From positions 7,908,982 to 7,972,981 of the forward strand of contig JABACO010000001.1 in NCBI GenBank assembly GCA_013339895.1: DNA of 64,000 bases, read 5' to 3'. The notes under the pieces were generated by a model. It searched no databases and was not told the origin of the DNA. It worked only from the letters and a program-made list of their open reading frames with translations. Each line of letters starts with the position of its first letter. Positions within the stretch are counted from its first letter, which is position 1. A program made the position numbers and the translations under genes. Below are positions 10,759 to 21,649 of the stretch, piece after piece. This stretch comes from Ephydatia muelleri (lineage: Eukaryota; Porifera; Demospongiae; Spongillida; Spongillidae).

Positions 10759-11205
10759 CCTTGTGAGATGTGTTATCAACCATGCTTTTCAAACAGGGTC
10801 TCTTCATCATGCCCAGTGCATCATTAAGAGATAGGCTATAATAATGATGAGCCATTTCACTGCCAATAATGAGTATTGGAGAATCAGTAGCATCAGGCCT
10901 GTCATTAGGGTACAGCCAAACCATTGAATCATCTGCATTGCTACTGTCAGTAACGATGCAAATTGTGACATTGATCATGGACGCAATCATTTGCACTTCT
11001 AGATGTGTTCCCCAAGTTCCAGTCTTTGACATGTCAGTTAGGTAGGATTCCCAGGATGTAGCAGTGACAAAATTTGAAGGGAATAAAACAGCATGGGAAA
11101 CAATTGAGCATACTGAGTAAGGATTATCTCTCATGAAATTCGGTGCGATCTCTGCCCTGATGCCCACCACTCGACGACGCATGACACTCAGTAAAAGCCC
11201 GTCTT
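10759..11205 (-). CDS. OTU-domain cysteine protease exon (transposon gene)
   Basis: The minus strand encodes at least 141 residues and ends at a strong donor (AAGG/GTAAGT). The product contains SWESYLTDMSKTGTWGTHLEVQ and, later, SEMAHHYYSLSL. This matches the second half of an OTU (ovarian-tumour) cysteine protease domain: a W-G-x-x-L-E block followed by the HHY region that supplies the catalytic His. The N-terminal DGNC-type motif with the nucleophile Cys is not seen in this exon; TEDGLLLSV lies at the expected place without Cys. Either the Cys is on another exon or the enzyme is dead. OTU proteases remove ubiquitin in cells; inside Ginger elements their role is not known to me. Confidence 0.6.
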
Positions 11206-11423
11206 CTGTCTATGTCTCTCCCCGAATTTTCGGTCCGAGGACCCACTTCCCTAGGGAACTCGGTCCCCCCCCCCGGACCGAAATCCCTGGATGCACAAAA
11301 TCAATTAAACCGGACCCACTTCCCTAGGGAATTGAGTCCCCCCCGGACCGAAATTCCTGTCCGAATTTATTATACGCTCGTCCACGTGCATCAGAAACTA
11401 GCTCGATTTGACAGCGTGTGAAA

Positions 11424-11615
11424 TGGAGAGTTGTCGGCAAAGTGTTTGTGATGAAACCCTGTCGCAGGTCAAAGTCTACCTTGCAGAAGGCAGCTACCCC
11501 TTGGGGGCTACGGATGACGTTAGACGTATTATTCGGAAGCGTTCTAAAGACTTCCAGGTTGACGGAGATACAAGTACAATGTATTACATAAAACAAGAAA
11601 GTAAACGGATAGTCC
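11424..11615 (+). pseudogene. Integrase N-terminal fragment of Ginger-like element
   Basis: Starting MESCRQSVCDETL, the ORF continues VKVYLAEGSYPLGATDDV, RRIIRKRSKDF and MYYIKQESKR. This resembles the segment just before the zinc-binding domain of Gypsy- or Ginger-type integrases (Y-L..G.YP.....R..RKR...F....G..Y). It then runs directly into the terminal inverted repeat at 11616, so zinc-finger and catalytic DDE domains are missing. This looks like an internal deletion that joined the gene start to the element end. Confidence 0.5.
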
Positions 11616-11645
11616 TTTTCGGACCGGACCGAGTTCCCTGTGACA

Positions 11646-14030
11646 CCGGTCTAAGGATATTGCCTGATACAAACATCTGTCAGTTGTGTAATAGATTACA
11701 CAATTTTGTTAATGGCGACCCCATAGCCTCCTCTCTATCAAATAAGGCTGCATTGCCACTGCACTCCTACAGAACAGGCGGGCTCCATTCACTGCATGTA
11801 TTTGTTCAAATTCACATACAGAGACTAAAAGCAGTTAGCGATGTGTAACCATAAATGTCACTCGATCGTGTTTCCGATTCGTGCTTCATGCATTTCAGAC
11901 TAGAAACCTACTACTTACATTCCCAATGATTTTATTGTAATCGCTGTATGCCGCAGGCGTGTGTAGTACAACTATACATATGTAGAAAATTACTGAGACT
12001 CATGGCGAAATATTTTTTCATTCAAATCACGGCTACAAAGCTCTCTATAAGAGCAATGCATCGCACAGCAAATTCAAAGTGCAATCCAGTGCTAATTTTG
12101 CGAACAGGCAGGATCAGCACGACCGCACTTTAGGGCAGTTACTTATAACCTTGCAAGGATCGTTTGAATTGATGAAGGCGTGGCAAGCTGCTGGTATCGT
12201 CCGATCAGAGCGAAGCTTTGCCCTGGCCTTGTTCTTGGCGGCTGTGCAAACGTCGTGACTGGTTCCGGCACACCACGCCGTCTGGAACCTTCCTTTGTAT
12301 TTCTCTGGACACCCTTTTCCCGAGGATATCGTAGCTTTTCCTTCTTGACAAATCGCCTGCATAATAATATCAGCTTTTTATCTTCAGTTGCAATGCCAGA
12401 GACTCGCACACACATCGAAAAGATTAAGTCATAATTGTCATTATCAGTATTGGCCTGAATCATCCCCAGCCCTTAAACTTGACCCTATACATGTAGTACA
12501 GTGAACGTACAGCTCGCTTTTGTGGTTGAGCGTCTTCATCCGGCGCCGCGTATACAGACGTCGCTACCAGTACTAGAACCAGCAAGAACATTGACGAGAC
12601 CTGCATCTTCGCGAAGATAAATTCGACGTTTTCTGTGCATGTGAATGAATGCGCTCATTTTATAATATGAGCAGATGTTCACCCTGTCACGAAAACCATT
12701 CACGGGATTTTGAACTTTAATCGAGTTGCTCAATGTTGGCAGGATGACACTCAGTGTGTCACTCAATAACAAGCTCATTCTATAAGGTAATAATGTAGGC
12801 ACGTGCGACTGATGTTGACCCCGTCACGAATATCATTCACGCGGGGTTTTGAACTGTAATTATTCAGTTTAGCACTTTAGCTCATTACTTCCTTACGCAG
12901 TACCCCAACGGTGTAAAGTTGTAAATACCGCTGCATACACCATACACCATTTATGTCAGATAAGGCAATGTTAATTGACATTAGTTTTATCATATTTCAC
13001 AGGTATCAATGGATTCATCCATGCCAGAAATTCGACTGAACCTTATGTACATGTATACAGCGAGTCGACTTTCTTGGAATTGTAGTAAATTCAATACAGA
13101 TTTTTATTGTACCAAGTGTGGAACAAAGTGGCTAGTGTATTTTGTTGTACAGGTACACACAATTTTGTGTGTCCATTGTTTTAATAAGTTGTTGCTTAGC
13201 AAGTATATATGTGCTTCTCTTATTAGAATGACCTCAGAGACCACAGAGTGCCTGCTGTTTCTGATTATGTTTGATGAGTTCACTCTAGCCACCGTTCTGA
13301 GTATAGTGTGTTTCATTTTGCACCACGTATCACACAGCTGGTTTGAGGTCAAGTGTTGCCTCTCCTATACTTCATGCCCACCATGGTGACATTGGAGTGC
13401 CAGGTGGTATCATGGTGCCACATGGTTACATGTACTATTTTGTGTATTATGTGCCCCATTTAATTAGAATATCACACAGATGGTAGAGTACCTCTTGTAC
13501 AGCATGACTACCATGGGACCTCTGAGTGCTTGGTAATCCTGACATCATGGCAATATGTGGTTTTTTAACTAGACACTTTTCTGAGTATATTGTTCCCATT
13601 AAATTACAATGCCACACCAAGTTATTAGAGGTCAATGACATATAATTTTTACGATGAATCTGAGGTAACCATAGTGTTACCTGTCGTACAGAATGACACC
13701 TTTGGTGACTTCAGATTGTCTGCTGATTTTGTTGGTCACCGTTCTGTGCATGATCATTTGCTAGCTACACTCAGTACACCATACATGTACATCAATGTGT
13801 TGTGTCCATTAATTTCATAATAGGGTGCATTATTTGTATGTAGGGTTGAAACCTTGGCAGTTGAGCACAATCATGTGCAATCTGCTGTTGATGACAAAGC
13901 TGTTGACATTGCCAGAACTTCATCTTGCTTTTTTTATTATACTGGACATATCATACAGTATGGTGAATGAAATTACCAATATTTGCTGCTCGCAAGTCGC
14001 AGCCATATTAATTTGTTTCTTTGCTGCACA
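11646..14030 (-). repeat. Peptide-gene repeat unit, copy 2 (inverted)
   Basis: Reverse complement of copy 1 (about 200-2025) and of copy 3 with its 5' flank. Near 13800-13920 it matches the reverse complement of 16370-16450, and near 13979-14025 that of 27377-27425. This is the continuation of the left arm of the inverted duplication, interrupted by the Ginger-like element. Confidence 0.85.
12114..12606 (-). CDS. Secreted eight-cysteine peptide precursor, copy 2
   Basis: Exon 1 is 12606-12511 and exon 2 is 12356-12114, with a 154-bp intron and the same donor and acceptor as copy 1. The 112-residue product keeps the signal peptide, the QPQKR processing site and all eight cysteines. The only residue difference noticed is Lys to Thr in the stretch before IPAAC. 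TATA box at 12664-12658. Confidence 0.72.
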
Positions 14031-14040
14031 CCATTGTGCA

Positions 14041-14140
14041 TGATTCTGTTAGGCGCAATCTATCAGTCTGCGCAATCTTATAAAATGCGCTGCGCATTAT
14101 GTGAATCCACATACTAGCGCGCAACAATTTATAAATTGCG
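14041..14140. repeat. GCGCAA inverted repeats
   Basis: Several GCGCAA/TTGCGC motifs in both orientations, including a near-palindrome GCGCAACAATTTATAAATTGCGCG at 14118-14141 (partly shown). Confidence 0.6.
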
Positions 14141-14154
14141 CGAATTCGTGGTAT

Positions 14155-14282
14155 GTCAACGCAAAAATTGTACCGGATGAAAATTGTACCGGGCGGTACA
14201 ATTTTCGCAAACAAAATTGTACCGCCCGGTACAATTTTGGTTGCGAAAAGTGTACCGGCCTTGCCAAAAGTGTACCGGGTAG
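14155..14282. repeat. Iterated GTACCGGGCGGTAC palindromes
   Basis: Six copies of AAAATTGTACCGG or AAAAGTGTACCGG, two of them joined head to head as AATTGTACCGGGCGGTACAA and AATTGTACCGCCCGGTACAA. Reads like an operator-type array or the end of a mobile element; no gene in it. Confidence 0.8.
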
Positions 14283-14317
14283 TGAGAAAGGGCCGTTAGC
14301 TATATAGGATGTCGAAT

Positions 14318-15577
14318 CATAGATACTATAGAAGAGGGATTGGAAGCACGGTTAATTATCACTAATTATCACCTACACTCCGTGATCTGCTCTGTTTTGT
14401 GGTTCAAGCCTTATCATCGACCTACGCGCGCGCGCGTTTTATCTGTCTAAACGCTATGACTTCCAATGAAATCCTGAAAAATGCCATTGAAAATGTTTTA
14501 ATTGATGACGGCTTTAAGATACAGACTCCATCGTCCAGAAGCGCTGTTGAAGATGCTCGGAAACTCCTACATTGGTTTTCATTGCCTGATAGTAAGGACG
14601 TCATTTGTGAGTTTTCTGAAAGACTTGTATGATGATTACGTTAGTATCAGACACTGGAGTGATGTCAACCCAACTTCTGGGAAGAGCAGGTAACAAATCT
14701 TGTTTGAACCATCGTAGCTTGGTCTGTATGGAAACTTTGTCCAACGGAATCGACACAGGAAATGGAACGCACATTTTATGTAAGGAGATGGACACTAAGA
14801 GGGAATAATCTTTGCCAGACTCAGGCTTCTTCTTCCACCAATGCTTTCTCCTACCCATACCTGTATGTATTTGAATGAAATAGATAAACACTCTTACTAC
14901 TACAATCTACCTCCCTTCTCGAGGTCAGCGTGCAAACATGGCCTATTTTGTGTTCATTCACGCATACCGGTATAGAAATATTTCTATACCGGTATGCGTG
15001 AATGAACACAAAATAGGCCATGTTTGCGATAGCGTTACTTGAAAACCAACCATTCTTTTCGGAAAAAGAAAAAAGTCCCTCCTGGAGCATTCACTGCTCT
15101 CTCAGGATTCATAACAAGCATTATAAAAGGACTTACGATTGCTTGAATAAAGGTACACACACGAAGCATATCATTTCTTGCACTTTCGAACTATACGATC
15201 GTGTAACTCATGATCCGATGACGACTAAACAAAAGTAAAAAAAAACCCTCCTTGCAAATTCACCTCTCTAAACAGATAAAGCATCATAAACCTTCGGGAG
15301 ACTACCGGTTCGTAAATAAAGGTACAAAACCCTGCGTGAGCTGTGACACGTTGTAATAACTATGCAGCGCTATAAATCAACGGCGTTTTTTTGGTCAAAT
15401 ACCTTCAAAACCCTTACCTTCCAAAAAAACGACTAATGCAAACTGGTAGAACAACGTTCAGAACACTTTCTTTAGATTTAGCCACTTTAAAGGTGTGACT
15501 CTCGCGATCACGGAGTGCGCGCAAAGTCTCTATGGCTCACGTGATGCGCTTCCAATCCCTCTTCTATAGTATCTATG
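14318..15577. mobile_element. 1,260-bp DNA transposon with 7-bp target duplication
   Basis: Perfect 30-bp terminal inverted repeats (14318-14347 and 15548-15577, starting CATAGATACTATAGAAG) are flanked by direct repeats GTCGAAT (14311-14317 and 15578-15584). Similarity of the ends continues inward (ACTCCGTGATC near 14377 against its complement near 15490). CA...TG ends with a 7-bp duplication would suit a P-like or hAT-related element, but I see no transposase domain. Short ORFs inside (14399-14632 plus, 14891-14601 minus with LRWFKQDLLPALPRSW) are not recognised. Confidence 0.75.
14932..15027. repeat. Perfect 96-bp palindrome
   Basis: Two 48-bp arms are exact reverse complements with no spacer (centre between 14979 and 14980, AGAAATATTTCT). 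It lies inside the 1,260-bp element. It could be a true recombination junction or a library or assembly foldback artefact. Confidence 0.95.
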
Positions 15578-15584
15578 GTCGAAT

Positions 15585-15980
15585 ACAGTGCCGTGACGTA
15601 GATAATCGATTTGTTGCAAGTATATGTACAATATGGAGCTGCACTGTGATACGGCATACAAACACGCAATTTATAATTAGGTAGCAGTACCGCTCTACGG
15701 CAGCCTAAAGTTAACCATCTATGCTAGACGTAAGTTGTCGCGGTTATGTAGGTTTGTGGCTATCATTTTGAAAAAGAAAATCGGCTTTTTTACTGAGATA
15801 AGGATGCATGTCTTCTGCATCTAGATGCAACTCATTTCATTCATCCAGGCATAAACAATTTTCCTACACGGTCATTAAGTCATTAATTATCTTTAAACTT
15901 CTTCTATACAGGTAGAAATAAACGTTTCTACATTCGTTATAAATATTATTGAACGCTTCACAGTGTGTTGATTTGTTGTG
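15585..15980. other. No gene seen
   Basis: Spacer between the inverted arms. No coding sequence or clear repeat recognised. Confidence 0.5.
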
Positions 15981-18265
15981 CAAAATAATTGTTATCATAT
16001 AGGCAATATGTACATATGATATGTCCAGTATAATAAATAAAGCATCGATTTGCTGCTGTCAAGTGCTTCAGAATCCATCCAGGGCAGTGTAGTGTTACTA
16101 AACCGTTGTAATTATTTCTGCTGACTTTGAGCTTAAAGGAGTAGCCTAAAGGTAGATTTGCAATATCTTCATATCAATTGGATTCAGTTTGAGTAGACTG
16201 TGTATTCATTGTGTGCCCAATGATCAGTGATACTAGTACATAGTTGTTAACCATGCACTTATGTACGAAATGCCACACAGCAATAAAAATCTTCTATAGA
16301 AAGTGGTTTACTAATAGTGTTAACTGGTAGAGATGAGCATGTTGGAAGATGAAGTTCTGGCAATGTTAACAGCTTTGTCATCAAAAACAGATTGCACATG
16401 ATGGTGCTCAACTGCCAAGGTCTCAACCCTACATACAAATAATGCACCCTATTATGTAATTAATGGACACAACACATTGATGTACATGTATGGTGTACTG
16501 AGTGGTTAGCTAATGATCATGCACAGAACGGTGACCAACAAAATCAGCAGACATTTAGAAGTCACCAAAGTGGTCATTCTGTACGACAGACAACACTATG
16601 GTTACCTCAGATTCATCGTAAAAATTATATGTCATTGACCTCGAATAACTTGGTGCGGCATTGTAATTTAATGGGCACACTATACTCAGAATGGTGTCTA
16701 GTTAAAGAATGCTGTACAAGAGGTACTCTACCATCTGTGTGATATTCTAATTAAATGGGGCACATAATACACAAAATAGTACATGTAACCAACGGGCGCC
16801 ATGATACCACCTGGCACTCCAATGTCACCATGGTGGGCATGAAGTATAGGAGAGGCAACACTTGACCTCAAACCAGCTGTGTGATACGTGGTGCAAAATG
16901 AAACACACTATACTCAGAACGGTGGCTAGAGTGAACTCATCAAACATAATCAGAAACAGCAGGCACTCTGTGGTCTCTGAGGTCATTCTAATAAGAGAAG
17001 CACATATATACTTGCTAAGCAACAACTTATTAAAACAATGGACACACAAAATTGTGTGTACCTGTACAACAAAATACACTAGCCACTTTGTTCCACACTT
17101 GGTACAATAAAAATCTGTATTGAATTTACTACAATTCCAAGAAAGTCGACTCGCTGTATACATGTACATAAGGTTCAGTCGAATTTCTGGCATGGATGAA
17201 TCCACTGATACCTGTGAAATATGATAAAACTAATGTCAATTAACATTGCCTTATCTGACATAAATGGTGTATGGTGTATGCAGCGGTATTTACAACTTTA
17301 CACCGTTGGGGTACTGCGTAAGGAAGTAATGAGCTAAAGTGCTAAACTGAATAATTACAGTTCAAAACCCCGCGTGAATGATATTCGTGACGGGGTCAAC
17401 ATCAGTCGCACGTGCCTACATTATTACCTTATAGAATGAGCTTGTTATTGAGTGACACACTGAGTGTCATCCTGCCAACATTGAGCAACTCGATTAAAGT
17501 TCAAAATCCCGTGAATGGTTTTCGTGACAGGGTGAACATCTGCTCATATTATAAAATGAGCGCATTCATTCACATGCACAGAAAACGTCGAATTTATCTT
17601 CGCGAAGATGCAGGTCTCGTCAATGTTCTTGCTGGTTCTAGTACTGGTAGCGACGTCTGTATACGCGGCGCCGGATGAAGACGCTCAACCACAAAAGCGA
17701 GCTGTACGTTCACTGTACTACATGTATACGATCAAGTTTAAGGGCTGGGGATGATTCAGGCCAATACTGATAATGACAATTATGACTTAATCTTTTCGAT
17801 GTGTGTGCGAGTCTCTGGCATTGCAGTTGAAGATAAAAAGCTGATGTTATTATGCAGGCAATTTGTCAAGAAGGAAAGGCTACGATATCCTCGGGAAAAG
17901 GGTGTCCAGAGAAATACAAAGGAAGGTTCCAGACTGCGTGGTGTGCCGGAACCAGTCACGACGTTTGCACAGCCGCCAAGAACAAGGCCAGGGCAAAGCT
18001 TCGCTCTGATCGGAAGATACCAGCAGCTTGCCACGCCTTCATCAATTCAAACGATCCGTGCAAGGTTATAAGTAACTGCCCTAAAGTGCGGTCGTGCTGA
18101 GTGTCCTGCCTGGTCGCAAAATTAGCACTGGATTGCACTTTGAATTTGCTGTGCGATGCATTGCTCTTATAGAGAGCTTTGTAGCCGTGATTTGAATGAA
18201 AAAATATTTCACCATGAGTCTCAGTAATTTTCTACATATGTAGTATAGTTGTACTACACACGCCT
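15980..18265 (+). repeat. Peptide-gene repeat unit, copy 3
   Basis: Direct copy of the unit at the window start and inverted copy of 11850-14030. It ends abruptly after TACTACACACGCCTGAGTGG, where a tandem copy of its own 16498-17085 segment begins. Confidence 0.85.
17608..18100 (+). CDS. Secreted eight-cysteine peptide precursor, copy 3
   Basis: Exon 1 is 17608-17703 and exon 2 is 17858-18100, with a 154-bp intron and the GTACGT donor and TTATTATGCAG acceptor kept. The predicted 112-residue precursor is identical to copy 1. Exon 2 differs from copy 1 at four bases (GCG/GCA, AAA/AAG, ACG/ACT, CCT/CCG) and all are synonymous, while an overlapping frame changes residues. TATA box at 17550-17556, ORF intact. 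This is the best evidence that the frame is under selection. Confidence 0.77.
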
Positions 18266-18853
18266 GAGTGGTTAGCTAATGATCATGCACAGAACGGTGA
18301 CCAACAAAATCAGCAGACATTTAGAAGTCACCAAAGTGGTCATTCTGTACGACAGACAACACTATGGTTACCTCAGATTCATCGTAAAAATTATATGTCA
18401 TTGACCTCGAATAACTTGGTGCGGCATTGTAATTTAATGGGCACACTATACTCAGAATGGTGTCTAGTTAAAGAATGCTGTACAAGAGGTACTCTACCAT
18501 CTGTGTGATATTCTAATTAAATGGGGCACATAATACACAAAATAGTACATGTAACCAACGGGCGCCATGATACCACCTGGCACTCCAATGTCACCATGGT
18601 GGGCATGAAGTATAGGAGAGGCAACACTTGACCTCAAACCAGCTGTGTGATACGTGGTGCAAAATGAAACACACCATACTCAGAACGGTGGCTAGAGTGA
18701 ACTCATCAAACATAATCAGAAACAGCAGGCACTCTGTGGTCTCTGAGGTCATTCTAATAAGAGAAGCACATATATACTTGCTAAGCAACAACTTATTAAA
18801 ACAATGGACACACAAAATTGTGTGTACCTGTACAACAAAATACACTAGCCACT
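18266..18853 (+). repeat. Tandem partial copy of 16498-17085
   Basis: A 588-bp segment repeats the upstream flank of copy 3 almost exactly, beginning GTGGTTAGCTAATGATCATG. It stops at CACTAGCCACTCTACAACCGCGCGG, where copy 3 continues with TTTGTTCCAC. No peptide gene is included. Confidence 0.9.
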
Positions 18854-18869
18854 CTACAACCGCGCGGTT

Positions 18870-19345
18870 CTGTGATATAAAACAAAGACGAAATTGCTCG
18901 TTTTTGACTTCTAATTCGATATTGCTACAACAAGCGTAACGATCCGATCGTCGAGAGTCTAGTTTCTAGTTGTTAGAGACGGGTCAAGTATTTTTAATGA
19001 GATTCATAGTCGGGTTCAAATCCTATATGGCGAAACTTCCGATAATATGAAGGTCAGAGGTGCATTGTATGGCTTATGTACACTCTGTGTGCTTTGTGTT
19101 ATACATTCCACAGGATTTAGTTGTCTGATTCGTTGCTACAGAGGACTAAATTTCACTAAAAGCAGACTAGAAACCTCTGTATGTGAATTTGAACTCATAC
19201 ATGCAGAGAATGGAGCCCGCGTGTTCTGTATGAGTGCACGTGGCTTATTTCATAGAGAGGACGATTATACTGCTATACACCCGGGGTCGCCATTAACAAA
19301 ATTGTGTAATCAATTCCACAACTGACAGATGTTTGTAACAGGCAA
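18870..19345 (+). repeat. Shared block: parts at 3765-4016 and 1855-2030
   Basis: 18870-19140 is the inverted partner of 3765-4016. 19160-19345 is a diverged copy of 1855-2030 and, inverted, of 11660-11835. A 92-residue ORF (19047-19325) with a hydrophobic start (MKVRGALYGLCTLCVLCVIH) crosses the junction of these two blocks. I do not treat it as a gene, because the block junction is not kept in the other copies. Confidence 0.7.
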
Positions 19346-21330
19346 TATCCTTAGACCGGCAGTGAAATAGTGCCAGCAACAACACGCGCGAGGACACCAT
19401 TATGATGAGCTTGTTGCAAATGATTAGCACGAGCTTTACACTGCGCTAATCTCTACAAGATACATAAACTCTGCATGCAAATGGTTTAGCATTGGAAAGC
19501 AATTAACAACACCAGCCCTAAAAGAATGCCACCTAAAGAAATGACATTTAGAATACGCGTACGCATGCAGTAAAACAGCACTATTGTTGTGCCGGAGCAA
19601 ATTGCTTAAACTTCTTTAATACCACCACCTGCATGGATGTTTAGTTCTCTTTATCGGCACCTGTGTCAGCAGATAGGATTGATGCAAAAAACATGCCATT
19701 AAAAAAACGTGACTCGTGAGATATCACTTATCGCTTTTTGAATGACAACACAACAGTTTGATGTGGGTTCAATGTCATATACAAAACGGTGCACGTGCAT
19801 GCCCAAGTCAGTTCCTCGTCACAGTCCAAAAAATCGTCTTCCTTCTGGAACTATAACGTAGAACGTAGAACTCGGGCTAGGACGGCAATAGTACCAATCC
19901 CTTCAGAATGAATCCGCACGGTGTCCCTTTTGGTTATATCTCATATATTCATTTATACGTACATCAAGACTAGAACCTTATGCGGTAGCAACTTTCATAT
20001 AGGATTCGGTTCCAATGGCGTCAGTGATATGGTTGATATTATATGTTAATAGTCGTGGCATCTGTATGATTACAAAAGTATAGTTTTTTCATCTCTAAAT
20101 AGCATTAAATTGCAAAGCGACTGGGGCAGACCCAACTGAGGCGCCCACGCGTCCCCTCTACAGTCACTGGAGGCCCCACTGGTAAATAACGTTTAAATAA
20201 ATCCGTGGTGGTAAATCTCACTAGTATATCTCCCGCAAATCTATAATGAATTTCACGGATAATCGCGGATCAAACAGTGACGAGTGTCATAACCTTGACC
20301 TTGAGCTGCCTCTGCATTCAAGAGAGGATGACTACTCCAGCTTCTCCACATATAGCCAAGAGCTGCAAAAGCCTCACCTATTACAAGCAGAGATGGAGCA
20401 AGCCCAACAGTCATATGATGAATTGCAGCAAAAATGGTAACATGTGTCACTAGTAATTGGGGAGAAAGATCCAGTCACTGTGGATTTCTTCAAACAACAA
20501 TGTGAAGGCAAAATGAAATCTCTTAAACAACTAGTAAGCCATTCAGAGTGAATAAAACTGAAGCATTAATCATACTAGGAAACAGAGGTAGCCAAATGCA
20601 CAGCCACAGAGAAAAACGGATTTTCTGTAAAAGAAGGTCCCTTTATTTTGTTAAGGTGCTACATTCTACATGTAGTCTATAGGAGTACACAGCCAGCAAT
20701 ACTTTGGGGGAGCTTTTATTGGTAACCATGTGCATAAGGCTCTAAAGGTACTGCAACTGTAAACGTTACAAGCACATTGATCATGTATCATCTTCACTCT
20801 GTCAGCTAGCTAACATTCAGACATTATGCAAGTCCCTCACTCAAACTGCACTGAACAAATTGCCTAATCAATCAACAGAGGCAATACGTCGCTCAGAAAT
20901 GCTAGTCAATGCATTCTAAATGCGCACAATGCCACAACATCTATGCAACTGAATTTCACCAATGAGGCACGAACTCGTGCATCAGGTGGGTAAAACAGTT
21001 TTACGAGTTCATGTGAACTTTAGATCGACTGCACAATTGATTTTTATACAGAACAGTCCATTGAACAGTTCGCGAAGTTAATTCTTTCGTCCGTTCCCAT
21101 CAAAATGCAAGTACTGGAGGATCATGCCATTCTATGGGCCAATTCAACCCACGTTGGTTTTGGACTCCTAGGTGAACAGGGGCAGAGTCCATTCATGCAA
21201 CCAGCAGCAGCAACCCAGAGGAGCTTGTGCCCTGTGCACATTATACAAGTGCTTTTATCGTTCGTTTGGTGTACGGATGGCCATGTAGGCAGTCTACAGT
21301 TCAGCTCTAGCTAGACCCTTCATAGAAACG
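19346..21330 (+). repeat. Right arm of large inverted duplication
   Basis: Inverted partner of 7115-8152. It carries the empty-site version of the Ginger insertion near 19360 and about 880 bp (19860-20735) that the left arm lacks. Confidence 0.75.
20640..21330 (+). pseudogene. Chapaev-like transposase remnant
   Basis: Translated pieces QQYFGGAFIGNHVHKALK (about 20690-20745) and LEDHAILWANSTHVGFGLLG (about 21110-21175) match the two last exons of the Chapaev-like gene at 29901-30660 (QQYFGGTFVGNHIHKALK and LEEHTVLWARKTHVGFGLLG). Stops and lost sequence between them show it is decayed. An inverted relic of the second piece is at 7240-7300. A charged 64-residue ORF at 20246-20440 lies just upstream and may be part of the same element. 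Confidence 0.6.
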
Positions 21331-21649
21331 AAAAACATGATACATGGTATAAAAAATACAACGCTTTTAGCTCTTTCATATGACCCTTCATTCGTCTCAT
21401 GCAGTGAATGTCATAATGTATGTCATAGATGGAGGTCATTGTGTAAGTACGATGGCACATCCAGACACCCTGTTGACTTTTCCATATTGCTACACGATAG
21501 ATGTGGCCCCATTACGATTGTGCTTCGATTGGAAAAATTGTTCCTATACTGTGCGGTTAACGGTTTTACCGACATTAAACAAGGTTTATACAAGGTTTTT
21601 GTACATTTGCAATGACCAGTATGTTGTTACTGCATGTAGTTTTTAAAGA

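Larger units (their letters stand above)
8153..11645. mobile_element. Ginger-like DNA transposon (TGT...ACA, CCGG duplication)
   Basis: A 3,493-bp insertion. The ends are inverted repeats TGTCACAGGGAACTCGGTCC and its complement, flanked by 4-bp direct repeats CCGG (8149-8152 and 11646-11649). The uninterrupted site survives in the other arm near 19360 (ACTGCCGGTCTAAGG in the same orientation), which proves insertion. Inside are subterminal GGAACTCGGTCC-type repeats, an OTU-protease exon on the minus strand and an integrase-N-terminus-like start on the plus strand. TGT/ACA ends, 4-bp duplications, a Gypsy-type integrase and OTU domains are features of the Ginger group. The integrase is cut short, so this copy is probably non-autonomous. 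Confidence 0.75.

Noticed and set aside
11228..11360. GC-rich palindromes as riboswitch or terminator
   Set aside because: They match the subterminal repeats of the Ginger-like element at 8160-8320.
13009..13389. 126-residue ORF repeated at 16825-17205 and 18591-18845
   Set aside because: Kept only because the DNA is duplicated; shorter in other copies, no domain and no start context.
19047..19325. Secreted peptide ORF with hydrophobic start
   Set aside because: Crosses the junction of two repeat blocks that are not joined in their other copies; no Cys pattern or splice support.
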